Assembly: GCA_949282725.1 (NCBI GenBank)
Contig: CASDPP010000001.1
Coordinates: 248,001-312,000 of the forward strand
Source: an uncultured Mycoplasmataceae bacterium
GTDB lineage: Bacteria > Bacillota_I > Bacilli_A > Mycoplasmatales > Mycoplasmoidaceae
Direction of reading: 5' to 3'
DNA: 64,000 bases
Both the position numbers and the translations under genes were made by a program. Positions 1 through 11,440 of the stretch are shown here, one piece after another; positions within the stretch are counted from its first letter, which is position 1, and each line of letters begins with the position of its first letter. A model generated the notes under the pieces. That model saw only the letters and a list, made by a program, of their open reading frames with translations. It was not told the origin of the DNA and did not search any database.

Positions 1-632
1 CAAAATTATATGAAAATAAATTAATAAACTCTATTCAAGATATATTTTTGTTAGAAACAAAAAAAGAAATTATTATTAATAGTAACTTACAAATTAAAGA
101 AAAATCTTTTAATAAAATAATTTCAAATATAACAAACTCAAAGAAAAATTCTCTAGAACATTTAATTTTTGCCCTAGGTATTAGACATGTTGGCGAAAGA
201 ACTTCATTATTATTAAGCCAAAAATTTAACACAATAGATCAATTAATGAGTTGTTCTAAAGAACAACTTGAAACATTAAACGATATTGGCTCTGTTGTTG
301 CTAATTCTATATATGAATATTTTAAAAATGATGCAAATATTAAACTGATTAATGATTTAAAAGGTTTTGGGTTAAATATGACATATATCCCTATTTCAAA
401 CAATGTCAACCAAGATAGTGAATACTATAAAAAGAATTTTTGTATTACTGGTTCTTTTGATATTCCGCGTCAATCAATAAAGAAATTATTAATGCAAAAA
501 TTTAATGCTAATGTTACAAGCACAATAAATAATTCAACTGATTATCTTATTGTTGGTGAAAATTGTGGTTCTAAACTTGATAAAGCAAAACAATTAGGTA
601 TTAAAATTATTCAGAAAAAAATTTGGGAATAA
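1..632 (+). CDS. ligA: NAD-dependent DNA ligase, C-terminal part (5' end outside window)
   Basis: This is the C-terminal 209 residues of LigA, which seals nicks in DNA using NAD+ during replication and repair. The frame is open from the window edge, so the adenylation and OB domains lie upstream. Visible are the helix-hairpin-helix region (ALGIRHVGERT, then DIGSVVANSI) and a C-terminal BRCT domain beginning near FCITGSF with the typical TDYLIVGENCGSKLDKA segment. The stop is TAA at 630-632. The penultimate residue is a TGG-encoded Trp, a rare codon here. Identification is firm; only the length is unknown. Confidence 0.95.
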   Translation, partial: KLYENKLINSIQDIFLLETKKEIIINSNLQIKEKSFNKIISNITNSKKNSLEHLIFALGIRHVGERTSLLLSQKFNTIDQLMSCSKEQLETLNDIGSVVANSIYEYFKNDANIKLINDLKGFGLNMTYIPISNNVNQDSEYYKKNFCITGSFDIPRQSIKKLLMQKFNANVTSTINNSTDYLIVGENCGSKLDKAKQLGIKIIQKKIWE

Positions 633-737
633 TTTTTTTGTTTGTATTTTAGACATATTTTTAAAAAATATTATTTATATATAAATAATGAAAAATTTAT
701 TATTTTTTTATATTTTTTTTGTTTATAAAATTGATAT

Positions 738-1631
738 ATGGAAAGATTTGAAACAACTATTTTAAATATAGAAACTGTTAATGATACAAATAATAATATG
801 ATAAATAGCACACAAAAATTAATAAACATAAATCAAGATGCTATCTATCATTCAAAAAAACCAACATACAAAAAAGTAAAAGTTAGAAAGAACCCATTTG
901 AAAATTATTTTCCAATTTTTTATAAAAAAGAATTAAAAATTTCTCTTTATACAATGATTGCTTGATCAATATTTTTATGTTTATCGATTTTTTTATTTTC
1001 GTTTGCAACATTTAAAATTATTTCAAATGAACATATTTCAAACTGACTAATTTGTTTAACTGTTCCTCTATTATTAATAGTTATTGGTTTATTCACTAGA
1101 TACTTTATAAGTTACTTAAATTTCAAAAATGAATCTAACACAATAAATTTCAAAGATGAAAAAACATTGTCTTTTAATATTAAGAAAAAATATTTAGCTT
1201 TAAAAACAGGACACATTAACATTAATTGATTTAGTACTTTATTCTACACTTTATTAGTTATTGCATTTATTGTTAATTGTGTATGTTGCTTTTTAATATC
1301 ACACTCATTAAAAAGTGTATTTGTCTTTAGTATAAATCAAAATTTTAATAATTTTACTATAGCAACATGAATTATGGGTGTATTATTAATAATAGGAGTA
1401 ATGACACAAATTACATTATTGGTATACGGATATTTAAGATTTTCAAGAATTGAAAACTTTTATAATTTTGAAATAATTTCTAAAGAAGAAATTAATAGTG
1501 TAAAGAAAAAAAATAATATTAGAAACTCAATCATCTATTTCTTAACAATCTTTTCAGTATTCTTTTTAATATTTGTTGTATATAAAACAGTTAAAAGAAA
1601 AAAGCAAACTAATATTACTATTAAAAATTAA
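738..1631 (+). CDS. multi-pass membrane protein of unknown function
   Basis: A 297-aa protein containing four TGA-encoded Trp codons. The first roughly 70 residues are hydrophilic and rich in Asn and Lys. Four hydrophobic segments follow, near residues 75-95, 98-118, 170-195 and 210-235, and a fifth sits near residues 265-285, ending in a short basic cytosolic tail (KRKKQTNITIKN). No catalytic motif is visible. It follows ligA after about 105 bases that contain the palindrome ATTATTTATATATAAATAAT and precedes the ferredoxin gene by 30 bases. I do not recognise the family and assign no function. Confidence 0.7.
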
Positions 1632-1661
1632 TGTTATAATTAATAATATAAATTATTAAAT

Positions 1662-1832
1662 ATGGCATCTAAAGTAAATAAATCTCTTTGTATAGGTTGT
1701 GGAGCATGCACAAGCGTTTGTCCGTTAGGAGCAATTACAATTGGTCCTGATGGTTTTGCTGTTATAGATGAATCAAAATGTAATGACTGTAAAACTTGTG
1801 TAGCTGTTTGCCCTTGTGGTGCTATTAAATAA
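1662..1832 (+). CDS. 2[4Fe-4S] ferredoxin
   Basis: A 56-aa low-potential electron carrier of the clostridial ferredoxin type. Two cluster-binding motifs are complete: [12 protein letters not shown] at residues 10-21 and [12 protein letters not shown] at about 40-51, each with the CxxCxxCxxxCP spacing, and there are no extra domains. It would shuttle electrons between oxidoreductases in the cytosol. In this genome a plausible user is the activating enzyme of pyruvate formate-lyase or a radical-SAM enzyme, but no partner is adjacent. Its last 8 bases overlap the end of the convergent ffh gene. Start chosen at the only ATG in frame before the first motif. Confidence 0.93.
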   Translation: MASKVNKSLCIGCGACTSVCPLGAITIGPDGFAVIDESKCNDCKTCVAVCPCGAIK

Positions 1833-3162
1833 AGTTTTTAAAAGGATTCATTCCAGATCGAATCTTCTTACCGATTTCATCCATTTTTTGTTTTGTTTTA
1901 TCATATTCATTTAAAAACTTATTAAGTTCGTCTGGTTTTCTACCTGATCCTTTAACAATTCTATTTCTTCTTGATTCAGAACGTCTTAATAGTTTTGGTT
2001 CTCTTCTTTCTTTTTTAGTCATTGAATTTAATAGAATTTGTCATACTCTAATCTTTTCTTCAATCATTTCTGTTTTTGCATCATCTATTTTTCCACTTAA
2101 TCCAGGAATCATTGAAGCAATAGATTTAATAGATCCAATTTTGGTAGTTTGTTGAATTTGAATTAATAAGTCCTCAAGGTCCATTTTTCCAGAAAGAATA
2201 CGATAAAATGTTCTTTTTACTTTAGTTTCATCCACTACTTCAGATGCTTTTTCAGCTAAAGTTAAAATATCACCTAAACCTAATATTCTATCAGCCATTC
2301 GATCTGGGTAAAATACATCTAATGATCCAATTCTTTCACCTGTACCTGTAAATTTAATAGGTAATTTCAATAAATAAGAAATTGACAATGATACACCCGC
2401 TCGTGCTTCTGAGTCTAATTTTGTAATAATTATTCCTGAAAGTGATAGAGCATTATTAAATTCATGAATAACATTATATATATCTTGACCAGCCATTGCA
2501 TCAACTACAAATAATTTTTCTGTAGGAGAAATAGATTTATTAATTGCTTTTAATTCATTCATTAATTTTTCATCTGTTTGTAGTCTGCCGGCTGTATCAA
2601 AAATTAATACATCGTGTTTATTTACTTTTGCATATTCTAGAGCTTCAATTGCAGTAATTGTAGGGTCTTGTTGACCTTTTTCAAATATATCTACATTTAT
2701 TTGTTTTGACAAATCCTTCAATTGTTCGATTGCTGCAGGACGATAAATATCTAATGCAACTAATAATGGTTTTTTATTTTTTTTTGTTTTAAAATAATTA
2801 GCTAATTTAGCTGCTGTAGTTGTCTTACCTGAACCTTGTAAACCAACTAAAAAAATCTTAAGTGGTTTTTTTGTATCATCAATAGGTTTATATTCACCAA
2901 GAATTTTAATTAATTCACTTTTAATGATAGTTAACATTACTTGTTGTGGATCTTCATTAGTTTCTATTGGTCTACCAACGGCTTCTTTTTTAATATTTTT
3001 AATAAAGTCTTTAACAACTAATAAATTAACATCTGCATTTAATAATGCGATTCTAATTTCCTTTAATAATTCTGAAATATCTTCCTCATTAATTGTGGAA
3101 TTAATTAATTTTTTTTTAATGTTTTTTGTAACAGCTGATGCTAAAATGGATTTTATTGACAT
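1825..3162 (-). CDS. ffh: signal recognition particle GTPase Ffh
   Basis: A 445-aa SRP54 homologue that binds signal sequences and the SRP RNA and docks with FtsY at the membrane. The order of domains is N-domain helices (1-90), G domain with Walker [10 protein letters not shown] (about 105), DTAGRL (about 190) and TKLD (about 245), then the methionine-rich M domain. In the M domain, one TGA Trp precedes the conserved RRESRR-like segment that contacts SRP RNA. The ATG at 3162 is used; a TTG two codons upstream is less likely. The start overlaps the end of tyrS by 10 bases, indicating co-transcription. FtsY and the SRP RNA are also in this window. Confidence 0.96.
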
Positions 3163-4394
3163 GATCAATTAACTAAATAGAAGTTTTTCTTTCCCTTTTT
3201 AATATAGCAAAACTTATCACTTATTAAACTTTCTTTTTTGATAATAAAATAAACATCGGTTATTAATTTTCCATTAAGATGAATAGAATTTTGTTCAATA
3301 AGTTTTCTTGCTGCTGATTTAGAAGGACAGGCATTTAATTGAACCAAGGCATCTAATATTGATATTTCAGATGAAATATTTATACTTGGAACATTAGATA
3401 ACATTTTATATAGTTCTTTTGGATTTAATTTATCAAAATCTTTTGTAAATAAACCAGATGAAGAATTTAAACACTTTTCAGCTTCTTGTTTTCCATGAAT
3501 ATCACAAACTACATGATATGCCAATTGTTTTTGCGCAAATTTAAGAGATTTATTAATCAAATGTTTTTCAATTATTTCTTTAATTTTTTTTATTGATAAA
3601 TATGTTAAAGAATTTAATAATTTTTCAATATCTTGATCATCTGTTTGAACTAAAAATTGATACATTTCATATGGGCTTGTGATATTTTTATCTAAATATA
3701 TTGCACCTTTTTCTGATTTACCAAATTTAGTTCCGTCTGCTTTGGTTAATAAATTTAATGTTATTCCAATAGCTTTATTTTGGTCATCTGTTTTTTTTCT
3801 AATTAATTCAATACCTGTTGTAATATTTCCTCACTGATCACTACCACCTAATTGAATATAAATATCTTTTTCTGTATAAAGCTTCAAAAAATCATAAGCT
3901 TGCATTAAAGCATATGTAAATTCAGTAAAAGAAATCCCTGTTGATAATCTTGTTTTAATTGTTTCTTTTTCTAATAAATAATTAACATTTATTTCCTTTC
4001 CAATATCTCTTAAAAATGTTAAAATATTCATACTTTTATAATGATCAAAATTATTTATAATTTTGGCATTTGTCAAATTTGCAATTTGTTTAGAAATAGA
4101 TTCTACATTTTCATTAACTATTTTAATATCAAGAGTTTTTCTTTCTGCTTTTTTACCTGACGGATCACCTATCATTCCAGTAGCTCCACCTATTAGAGCG
4201 TATGTTTTAAAGCCTGCTAATTTAAATTTGTTTAATGTAACAAGCATATAATAATTTCCTATGTGAAGTGATTTAAATGTTGGATCAAAACCTACATAAA
4301 CACCACATCCGTCGTATTTATTTATTTTTAACTTATTTTCATTAGTAATATTGTTAATAATGTTCTGAGACTTTAATTCTTCAAAGAATTTCAT
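3153..4394 (-). CDS. tyrS: tyrosyl-tRNA synthetase
   Basis: A 413-aa class I aminoacyl-tRNA synthetase that charges tRNA-Tyr. Visible are the HIGH-type motif (SLHIGNYYM, about residue 45), the tyrosine-pocket segment ending QLGGSDQW, the KMSKS-type motif as KFGKS, and a C-terminal S4-like RNA-binding domain (SKSAARKLIEQNSIHLNG). Reading through TGA at 3165-3167 as Trp extends the protein by WSCQ to a TAA at 3153, overlapping the ffh start. A perfect TATAAT lies at 4404-4409, only 9 nt upstream of the ATG, with no Shine-Dalgarno sequence, so the mRNA may be leaderless. Confidence 0.96.
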
Positions 4395-4437
4395 TTCTTA
4401 TTTATTATATATTTTAAGTAATAATAATGAGCAAAAT

Positions 4438-5145
4438 TTAGTTATCGTCTTCATCATTATTAACAAGATAATATCTAAATATTACTTCATTAATATTTAT
4501 TTCATTTGTAAAATGGTATCGTAGTTTTGCATTAGGAGCTGTGTTTTTTTTATAATAGTCAATCATTACTGAAAAAGATCCCACATCATTAAATTCATTA
4601 ATTCCTTTTTCAGTATCATCAAATGCTATTGATTCTGATCCTGATATTTTTAATTCGTTTAATGCTTTTTTAATTGGTGATTCAATAGTAAAAATTTTAG
4701 TTGAAATTGTTGAATCTGAGTCTTTATTCATTGGTTTTGTGTAATAATCAAAATATTTAATAATATTAAGTTTTTTTAGAATAAATTCACAGTTTTGTGA
4801 ATGAGAAATGGCTCCAACTAAAATGTTTTTTTGTTTTACTTCTTCAATTGCTTTAATAATCCCTTCGCATATTCAACTAGAGCATTGATTATCAGCAATT
4901 ATTTTTTTAAAAATAACACCTTTATCATCTGAAATTTTTTTTAATTCATCATTTGTTAAATCAAGTTTAAATTTATCATTAACGTATGCAACAATTTCTT
5001 GACGAGATTTATCAAAAACTTCATTTCATGTTTTTTCATTAAAATTAATTCCTCGTCAACTAAAAACAGATTTCCATGCTAAATAATGGATTTTTTCTAA
5101 CTTAACTATAACACCATCTAAATCAAAAAATACTATTTTAAGCAT
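4438..5145 (-). CDS. HAD-superfamily phosphatase, beta-phosphoglucomutase-like
   Basis: A 235-aa HAD hydrolase of subfamily IA. Motif I FFDLDGV is at residues 6-12 and contains the nucleophile Asp. Motif II is in AISHS, the Lys motif III is in KP near residue 135, and motif IV appears as IAFDDTEKGI, which matches the FEDSxxGI pattern of the PgmB/CbbY/YcjU group. A helical cap lies between motifs I and II. It could be a sugar-phosphate phosphatase or beta-phosphoglucomutase; the substrate cannot be told from sequence. It sits between ftsY and tyrS with short gaps (16 and 43 bases), probably as part of the same long operon. Confidence 0.8.
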
Positions 5146-5161
5146 ATGATATTATAACATT

Positions 5162-6187
5162 TTAGTTTGATATTTTTAATTGTGAAATTAAACCATTAAT
5201 AAAATTTTCTAAATCGAATTCTTGTAAATCATCCAATTTTTCACCAACACCAATAAACTTAACAGGAATATTTAAGCTGTCTTTGATAGCTAAAATAATA
5301 CCGCCTTTGGCGCTTGAATCTGTTTTAGTTAAAATAATTCCTGTTAAATTGGTAACTTCATTAAATTTAATTGCTTGATTAATACCTGATTGACCAGACA
5401 TTGCATCAATAACCAATAATGATTCGCACGGTTGTGATGGTTCAAAACGCTTAATGATGTTTTTGATTTTTTGTAATTCATTCATCAAATTGACTTTATT
5501 TTCAAGTCTACCTGAAGTATCACAAAAAATTAAATTAATTTTTTTATTCTTTGCTTCTGTTAATGCAGTAAAGACAACCGATGCAGGATCTTGATTTTGT
5601 TTTTGTGGTTTAAATATTTCAACACCTATTTTATTTGCTCATATTGATAATTGTTCAACTGCACCTGCTCTAAAAGTGTCTGCTGCTATTAAACCAACAT
5701 TGTAGCCTTCATTTTTATATTTATATGCCAATTTAGCAATAGATGTTGTTTTTCCAACACCATTTACCCCTGAAACTAAAATAACATTAAGTTTATTTTT
5801 TGAAATATTTAGTTCGGAATAAACTTCAGTATTTTGAATGTAATATGTAAATAATTTATCTAAAATAATTTCTTCGATTAATTTAGGGTCTTTTACATTT
5901 TGATATTTAATTTCTTCAACAATTGAATTTAAAATTTTTGCAGTACTTGATGGTCCGATATCAAAAGACAAAAGTGCTTCTTCGATACTTTCTATAATTT
6001 CTTCATTTAAAACAACGTATTTTTTACCAATGTTTCTTATCGATTCATTAAGCAAAGATGATGATTTTTTTAAACCATTATCAAATTTTTCTTGAACAAT
6101 TTTTTCATTTTCTATTCTTTTCTTCTTAATTTGACTAGTAACTGTTTTTTTAAATAATTTTTCTTTTATTTTTGAAAAAAAACCCAT
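5162..6187 (-). CDS. ftsY: signal recognition particle receptor FtsY
   Basis: A 341-aa membrane-associated GTPase that receives Ffh-ribosome complexes. A short basic N-terminus (residues 1-45, Lys-rich) stands in for the long acidic A-domain of E. coli. The NG domain follows, with Walker A GVNGVGKTT (about residue 145), DTFRAGAVEQL, DTSGRL and TKTD motifs. The protein ends soon after the GVGEKLDDLQ-FD segment, which is normal for the family. The ATG lies two bases after the stop of smc, so smc and ftsY are translationally linked, an arrangement also common in other Firmicutes. Confidence 0.96.
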
Positions 6188-6189
6188 AA

Positions 6190-9141
6190 CTATTTTTCAT
6201 CTCTAGCAAATTCTTTTTTTGCTTCATTCATTGAAATTTTAAAAATACTTGTTACACCTTTATTTTGCATTGTAGCACCATATAAAGCATCACATCTTTC
6301 CATAGTACCAGGACGATGTGTAATAACTAAGAATTGAGTTTGGTTAGAAGATTGATGGATAATATTAGCAAATCTTTCAACATTAGCAGGATCTAATGCT
6401 GATTCTGATTCATCAAGGATAATCAATGGAAAGTGTTTAATTTTTAATATTGAAAATAAAATAGACAAAGCAACAAGTGTTTTTTCTCCACCTGATAATA
6501 AATTTAAGTTAGATACTTTTTTACCTAATGGGTTAGCGATAACTTCAATACCAGATGATAAAATATCATCTGGATTAGAATATTGAATTTCACAAAATCC
6601 ACCACCAAATAAATATTTGAACACTTCTGGTAAAGATTCATTAACTTTTTTAATAGTACCATCAAAGTCTTCAATTGCTTTTTTATCTAAAGAAATTATA
6701 GTGTCTAAAATATCTTTTTTTGCTTCCTCTAATTCTTGTTTTTGTTTAACAAGTTCATCATGACGTTTTTGAATTTCTTCAAGTTCATTTAAAGCATTCA
6801 TATTTATTGGACCAATTTTTTCAATTTCGTTTGTTAATTGAATAATTATGTTTCTTGCTTCTTGATCAGTCATAGGAAGCTCTTGATTATAATTTTCAAT
6901 AGCAAATTCTGGAGTCATTTTGTATTGGAAATTTAATTTTTCAATAGCATTGTTTATTATTGTTTCACAACGAATTTTATTATTTTCTGATTTTTGAACA
7001 ACATCTCTTGCTTTATCAACTTGAAAGCGAAGTTCTGTTAATTTATTTTCTTTATCTTCAACTTCTGATTTATAAATTAATTTAGTTTGTTTGTTTGTAT
7101 TAAGATGTTCAGAAATACGATCTTTTTGTTTTATTAATTGTGCAAGTTCTTGTTGAATATCAATTTTAGTATTTTTTTGTTGTTCGTCTGAAATATTGTT
7201 TGCTTTTTTTAATGCTTCATATTCAGATTCATATTTAATTAATTGATTTTCATTTAATTCTAAAACTTGTTCATGTTTAGAAATAATCATTTTCTTCTCA
7301 TTTGTTTTAATGTTGAATTCGTTTAAGTCAGCATTAACTGTATCAAAATCTTTTCTTAATTTTGATAGTTCTTCAGATATTTGATTGTATTCGTTTTCTA
7401 ATTCTTCTCTTGTTTTTTTACTTATTTGACTAGAAAAAGCATTTTGTTTATTAAATCCACCGGTAATCGATCCACCGGCATTAATTAAATCACCATCTAA
7501 AGTAATAACACGATATAAAGAATAAGTAAAGTGCGAAAGCTTTGTTGCTGATTCTAAATTTTGTGCAATAATAACATTTCCTAATAAGAATTTAAAAATA
7601 TTTTGATATTTTTGCTGTGTTTTAATTAAATTATCTGCTGTATCAATAAAACCATTTAATGTCTTTAAAACTTCAATATATTCTGGTTTGATTGATCTAG
7701 GTTTAATTGTGTTAATTGGAAGAAATGTTGCTTTGCCTGCTTTATTTTGTTTTAAAAAATTAACTGCATCAATTGCATTATCGTTATCATCAACAATAAT
7801 GTTTGAAGCTGATTTTCCTAATGCTGCTTCAATTGCTTTACGATAAGTTTCTTCCGTTTCATAAAAATCTGAAACCAAACCCTCTATTCCAATAAGAGCT
7901 TTTTTATTATCTAATATTGTTTTTACTCCATGATCTAAATTTGAAAAATTTTCAAGTTGTTTAGTAATAAAACGAACTTGCATTTTAATTTCTGTTTGTT
8001 TTATTGTATTTTTATTGATTAAATCTTCAATTTGTGATTTTCTTGTTTTTAAAGAGTTAATCATTGAATCAAATTCACTAATTTGTTCATTTAAACGTTG
8101 AATGTTTTCTTTTGCATTATCTATTTCAAACTTATTAGTAGAAATTAATTTTTTGTAAGCTTCAATTTTCTTATTAATATCTTGTGATTCAATATCTGAT
8201 TTTAAATTTGATTCTAATGATGCTTTTTTTATTTCAATTTTATTAATTTTTTGTAATACTAAATTTAACTCATTATTATCTGACTCAATTAATTTATCTA
8301 AATTTTCTAATTTGTCTTTAGAAAATTTTAAAGACTCCATAATGCTTTTAATATTTGGTTCAAAAACAGATAAATCATTTTTTGCAGATTCATATTCATT
8401 ATTAACTTGATCCATTTTTGACTGATAATACATCAAATCTTTAACAGTAATAATTAAGTCAATTTTTTCTAGTTCTTTTTTCTTTTCTGAATAGATTTTT
8501 GCTTTTTCTGCTTGTTTAGATAATTTATTTAAATTATTAGTTAATTCTTTCAATATATCTGAAACACGGTTTAAATTTTCATTTGTTTTAGCTAAATCAT
8601 TATTTGATTCTTCTTTTTGTTTAGCATATAAACCGATTCCAGCTGCTTCTTCAAAAATTTTTCTTCTTTCTTCTGGTTTAGATTCAGCAAATCATTGTAC
8701 TGTACCTTGAGAAATAATACATAACGATCCTTTAGATAAACCGCTATCTAAAAAGATATTTTGAATATCTTTTAATCTTACTGATTCACCATTAATAAAA
8801 TATTCATTTATTCCTTTACCTCTAACTAATTTTCTTGTAACTGCTACTTCATCAGCATCATAATGTAAAACTCTTTTAGAGTTATCAAAAATTAATGTTA
8901 CTTCTGCATATTTAGCTTGTTCATGACTTGTTGAACCATGAAAAATAACATCTTCGTTTGTTTTTCCTCTAAGGGTTTTATTAGATTTTTCACCTAATAC
9001 TCATTTGATAGCATCAACGATGTTAGATTTACCTGACCCGTTAGGACCAACAACTCCTGACATATTACTATCAAAAATAAATTCAGTTTTTTGAGCAAAA
9101 GATTTAAAACCAGTTGCAATAAATTTTTTTAAAAATAACAT
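6190..9141 (-). CDS. smc: chromosome segregation SMC ATPase
   Basis: A 983-aa SMC protein, the DNA-loop-extruding ATPase of the condensin complex. Walker [10 protein letters not shown] lies near residue 35. Two long coiled coils flank a hinge (about residues 470-600, with segments KAGKATFLP and [14 protein letters not shown]). The C-terminal head has the signature [10 protein letters not shown] and Walker [13 protein letters not shown]. The protein is shorter than the roughly 1190-aa Bacillus SMC, consistent with shortened coiled coils. No ScpA or ScpB gene is in the window. Start chosen at the ATG preceding [14 protein letters not shown], the canonical beginning; the gene runs directly into ftsY. 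Confidence 0.96.
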
Positions 9142-9166
9142 ATGATTATAAATTTAGTAAAATAAA

Positions 9167-9337
9167 TTAACGTTTTTTATTAAATTTACGAGCTTCTTTT
9201 TGTTTTTCTTTCATTCTTAATCCTGGACGTAAATAATATTCATGCTTTTTAGCAACTCTTTTAGTTTCTGATGTGATTCTAGAAAATTTTCTTAATGCAT
9301 CATTAATATCACCATTTTTAACAACTATTTTTGACAT
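9167..9337 (-). CDS. rpsU: 30S ribosomal protein S21
   Basis: A 56-aa basic protein matching bS21: it starts SKIVVKNGDINDALRKFSR and ends in a Lys/Arg-rich tail. A strong AGGAGGTGA ribosome binding site lies at about 9344-9352. An in-frame GTG overlaps this site and is therefore rejected as a start; the ATG at 9337 is 14 nt from AGGAGG, rather far, but it matches the family N-terminus. A candidate -10 box on the minus strand (attata at 9376-9381) suggests its own promoter between trxB and rpsU, in addition to read-through from the upstream genes. Confidence 0.93.
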   Translation of the reverse strand: MSKIVVKNGDINDALRKFSRITSETKRVAKKHEYYLRPGLRMKEKQKEARKFNKKR

Positions 9338-9385
9338 ACTATTATTATTCACCTCCTTTTTTATAAATATATATTATTATATTAA

Positions 9386-10345
9386 TTATTTTCATTCATT
9401 ATTAATGAATTTAATTACGTTTAGTGCTGCTATTGTTCCATCTGAAATAGCAACAGATATTTGTCGATTAGTTGATTTATTAACATCGCCAGCTACAAAA
9501 ACACCTTTTTCTAAAGTTTCCATTTGATTGTTGCATTTAATGGTCTTATCTAAATTTAGCATTTTTTTATTAGTAATATAGTTTGTTTCGGGAGAAGAAC
9601 CTATATATATGTATAAATATTGAATATCAATATTTTGTTTTTTATTTGTTTTCACATTTTTAATAACTAAAGATGTAACTTTATTGTTATCACCTTTAAT
9701 TTCTTCAACAATTGTATTAGTTAGTATTTTTATGTTTTTTCTTGTTTTAACTTTATCTAATAAAGCTTTTTCACATCTAAATTCTTCTGATCGATGAATT
9801 AAAGTGACCTGTTTAGCAATTGAAGACAAATAAACTGCATTACTAACAGCTGAATTTCCTCCACCGATAATTGCTACATCCTTATTTTTAGAAAAAGAAC
9901 CATCACAAATAGCACAATATGAAACACCCTTCCCTTCATATTGTTCTTCACCTTTTACATTTAATTTATTTTCAACACATCCTGTAGCTAAAATAATAGC
10001 TTTTGCAAATCAAACATCTTGTTGATCGGTATGAACAGCAAAATAGTTATTTTTTTCTTTAGAATATGATGTTACTTTACCATAAATATATCTTGCTCCT
10101 AATTTATCAGCTTGTTCATACATCTTTAATGCTAATTCTGATCCTTCAATTTCACTAAATCCTGGATAGTTTGTAATTTTAGGGGTTTTAACTATTTTTC
10201 CACCTGGAACTTCTTTTTCAATATATGCAACATTAAAATTAGCATGTCTTAAATATATAGATGCAGTTAAACTTGCGGGCCCACCACCAATAATTATGAC
10301 ATCAAAAGTATTAGAATCAGAAGCAATATTAGTATAAATTGGCAT
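9386..10345 (-). CDS. trxB: thioredoxin reductase
   Basis: A 319-aa flavoprotein that reduces thioredoxin with NADPH. The N-terminal FAD-binding GGGPASLTASIYL motif is at about residues 20-32, the redox-active CAIC pair lies in SYCAICDG (about 138-145), a second dinucleotide-binding GGGNSAV follows for NADPH, and FVAGDV near the end closes the FAD site. Reading the TGA at 9392 as Trp adds two residues before the TAA at 9386. The gene begins three bases before the lgt stop is reached on the other side (gap 2 bases), so it is cotranscribed with lgt. This is the main thiol-disulfide system expected in glutathione-free mollicutes. Confidence 0.95.
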
Positions 10346-10347
10346 AT

Positions 10348-11439
10348 TTATTTAAGATTATAGTATAAAACTTCATGGTCTTTTCTATAAATGATATTTT
10401 TTAATTCTTTATTTTTATAATCAATTAAATTTTTTAATTTATTTTCGTATCAATTTAGTTTTGATTGATATTGTTTTTTATCTTGTTTTGCTTTTTTGAA
10501 AAGTATTTTAATTTTTGCTTTATAGTAGTTAGATAAATAAAATATTCTTATTTTTTCTTTTACAAAAAGAAAGAATTTTAAATCTCTGTGTTTTGCAAAA
10601 TATAAATGATTTAATAAAATTGAAATGATTCCAAAAACTATAAATAATGCTGATAAAACATATGTTAATTGAAAAGAATATATTTGTTCTCTTAAGGGTT
10701 CTAAACATAAACGTAATATCCCATATCAAATAAAATATGTAAAACCTAAATCACCAGATTTTAATGACTTGATGAATTCTAGACCAAAATACAAAATTAA
10801 AAAGAAAAATCCATTACATAAAGATTCGTATAAAAATAACGGTTGGTGATATTGTCCACTATCAACAATATACATTCATGGTAAATAATCATGTAATCAT
10901 CAACAAAATGAATCATTTGTTACAACAGCACCATATAGTTCTTGATTGAAATAATTTCCTCATCTTCCAATAAAATGTCCTATTAAGACCGCTGGAACAA
11001 TTGCATCAAAATAAACTGATACTGATACTTCGCGTATTACTATTGGTTGAGAAAAACGATCTCTAATGTGATATTTTGGTTTTTTTAAAATTAATGGAAA
11101 ATAAATTATTCCAAAAATGAGGGTTAAAACAACCCCACCTTCAATTGCCATTCCGCCAGTATTGAATTGTCAAAAACTTTCTCATTTAGCATCTCCAATG
11201 CAACAACTTCAAAATCTTCCACCCAAAATTGAAGTAATTATTCCAAAAACACAAAATCAATAAAAAGGATCTACTGGAACCTTATATCATTTTCATAGTT
11301 TCAAAATAACTGCCAAAATTCCAATCGCAAAACCTAAAAAGACAAAAATAGCATATCATGCTACAGATAAATTGCCAATTTTAAAAGCTATTCTACAAGA
11401 TTCATTTCAAATATTATCTGGTGCAGGAACTAAATTCAT
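10348..11439 (-). CDS. lgt: prolipoprotein diacylglyceryl transferase
   Basis: A 363-aa integral membrane enzyme that transfers diacylglycerol from phosphatidylglycerol to the lipobox cysteine of prolipoproteins. The Lgt signature HFIGRWGNYFNQELYG is present (about residues 154-169), as is the QPLFLYESL segment, and about seven hydrophobic helices can be drawn. It carries 13 or more TGA Trp codons, so it appears badly fragmented in the standard code. About 85 C-terminal residues after the last helix are basic and coiled-coil-like, beyond the usual 270-300 aa length. It lies one base from the hprK stop, a pairing also seen in other Firmicutes. Confidence 0.95.
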
Positions 11440-11440
11440 T

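Noticed and set aside
670-689. Palindrome ATTATTTATATATAAATAAT after ligA as a terminator
   Set aside because: Pure A/T with no separate T tract; cannot be told from background in this composition.
9142-9166. TATAAT three bases before the smc ATG as a leaderless promoter
   Set aside because: The spacing would put the transcript start inside the coding region, and no later start codon fits the protein; probably chance.
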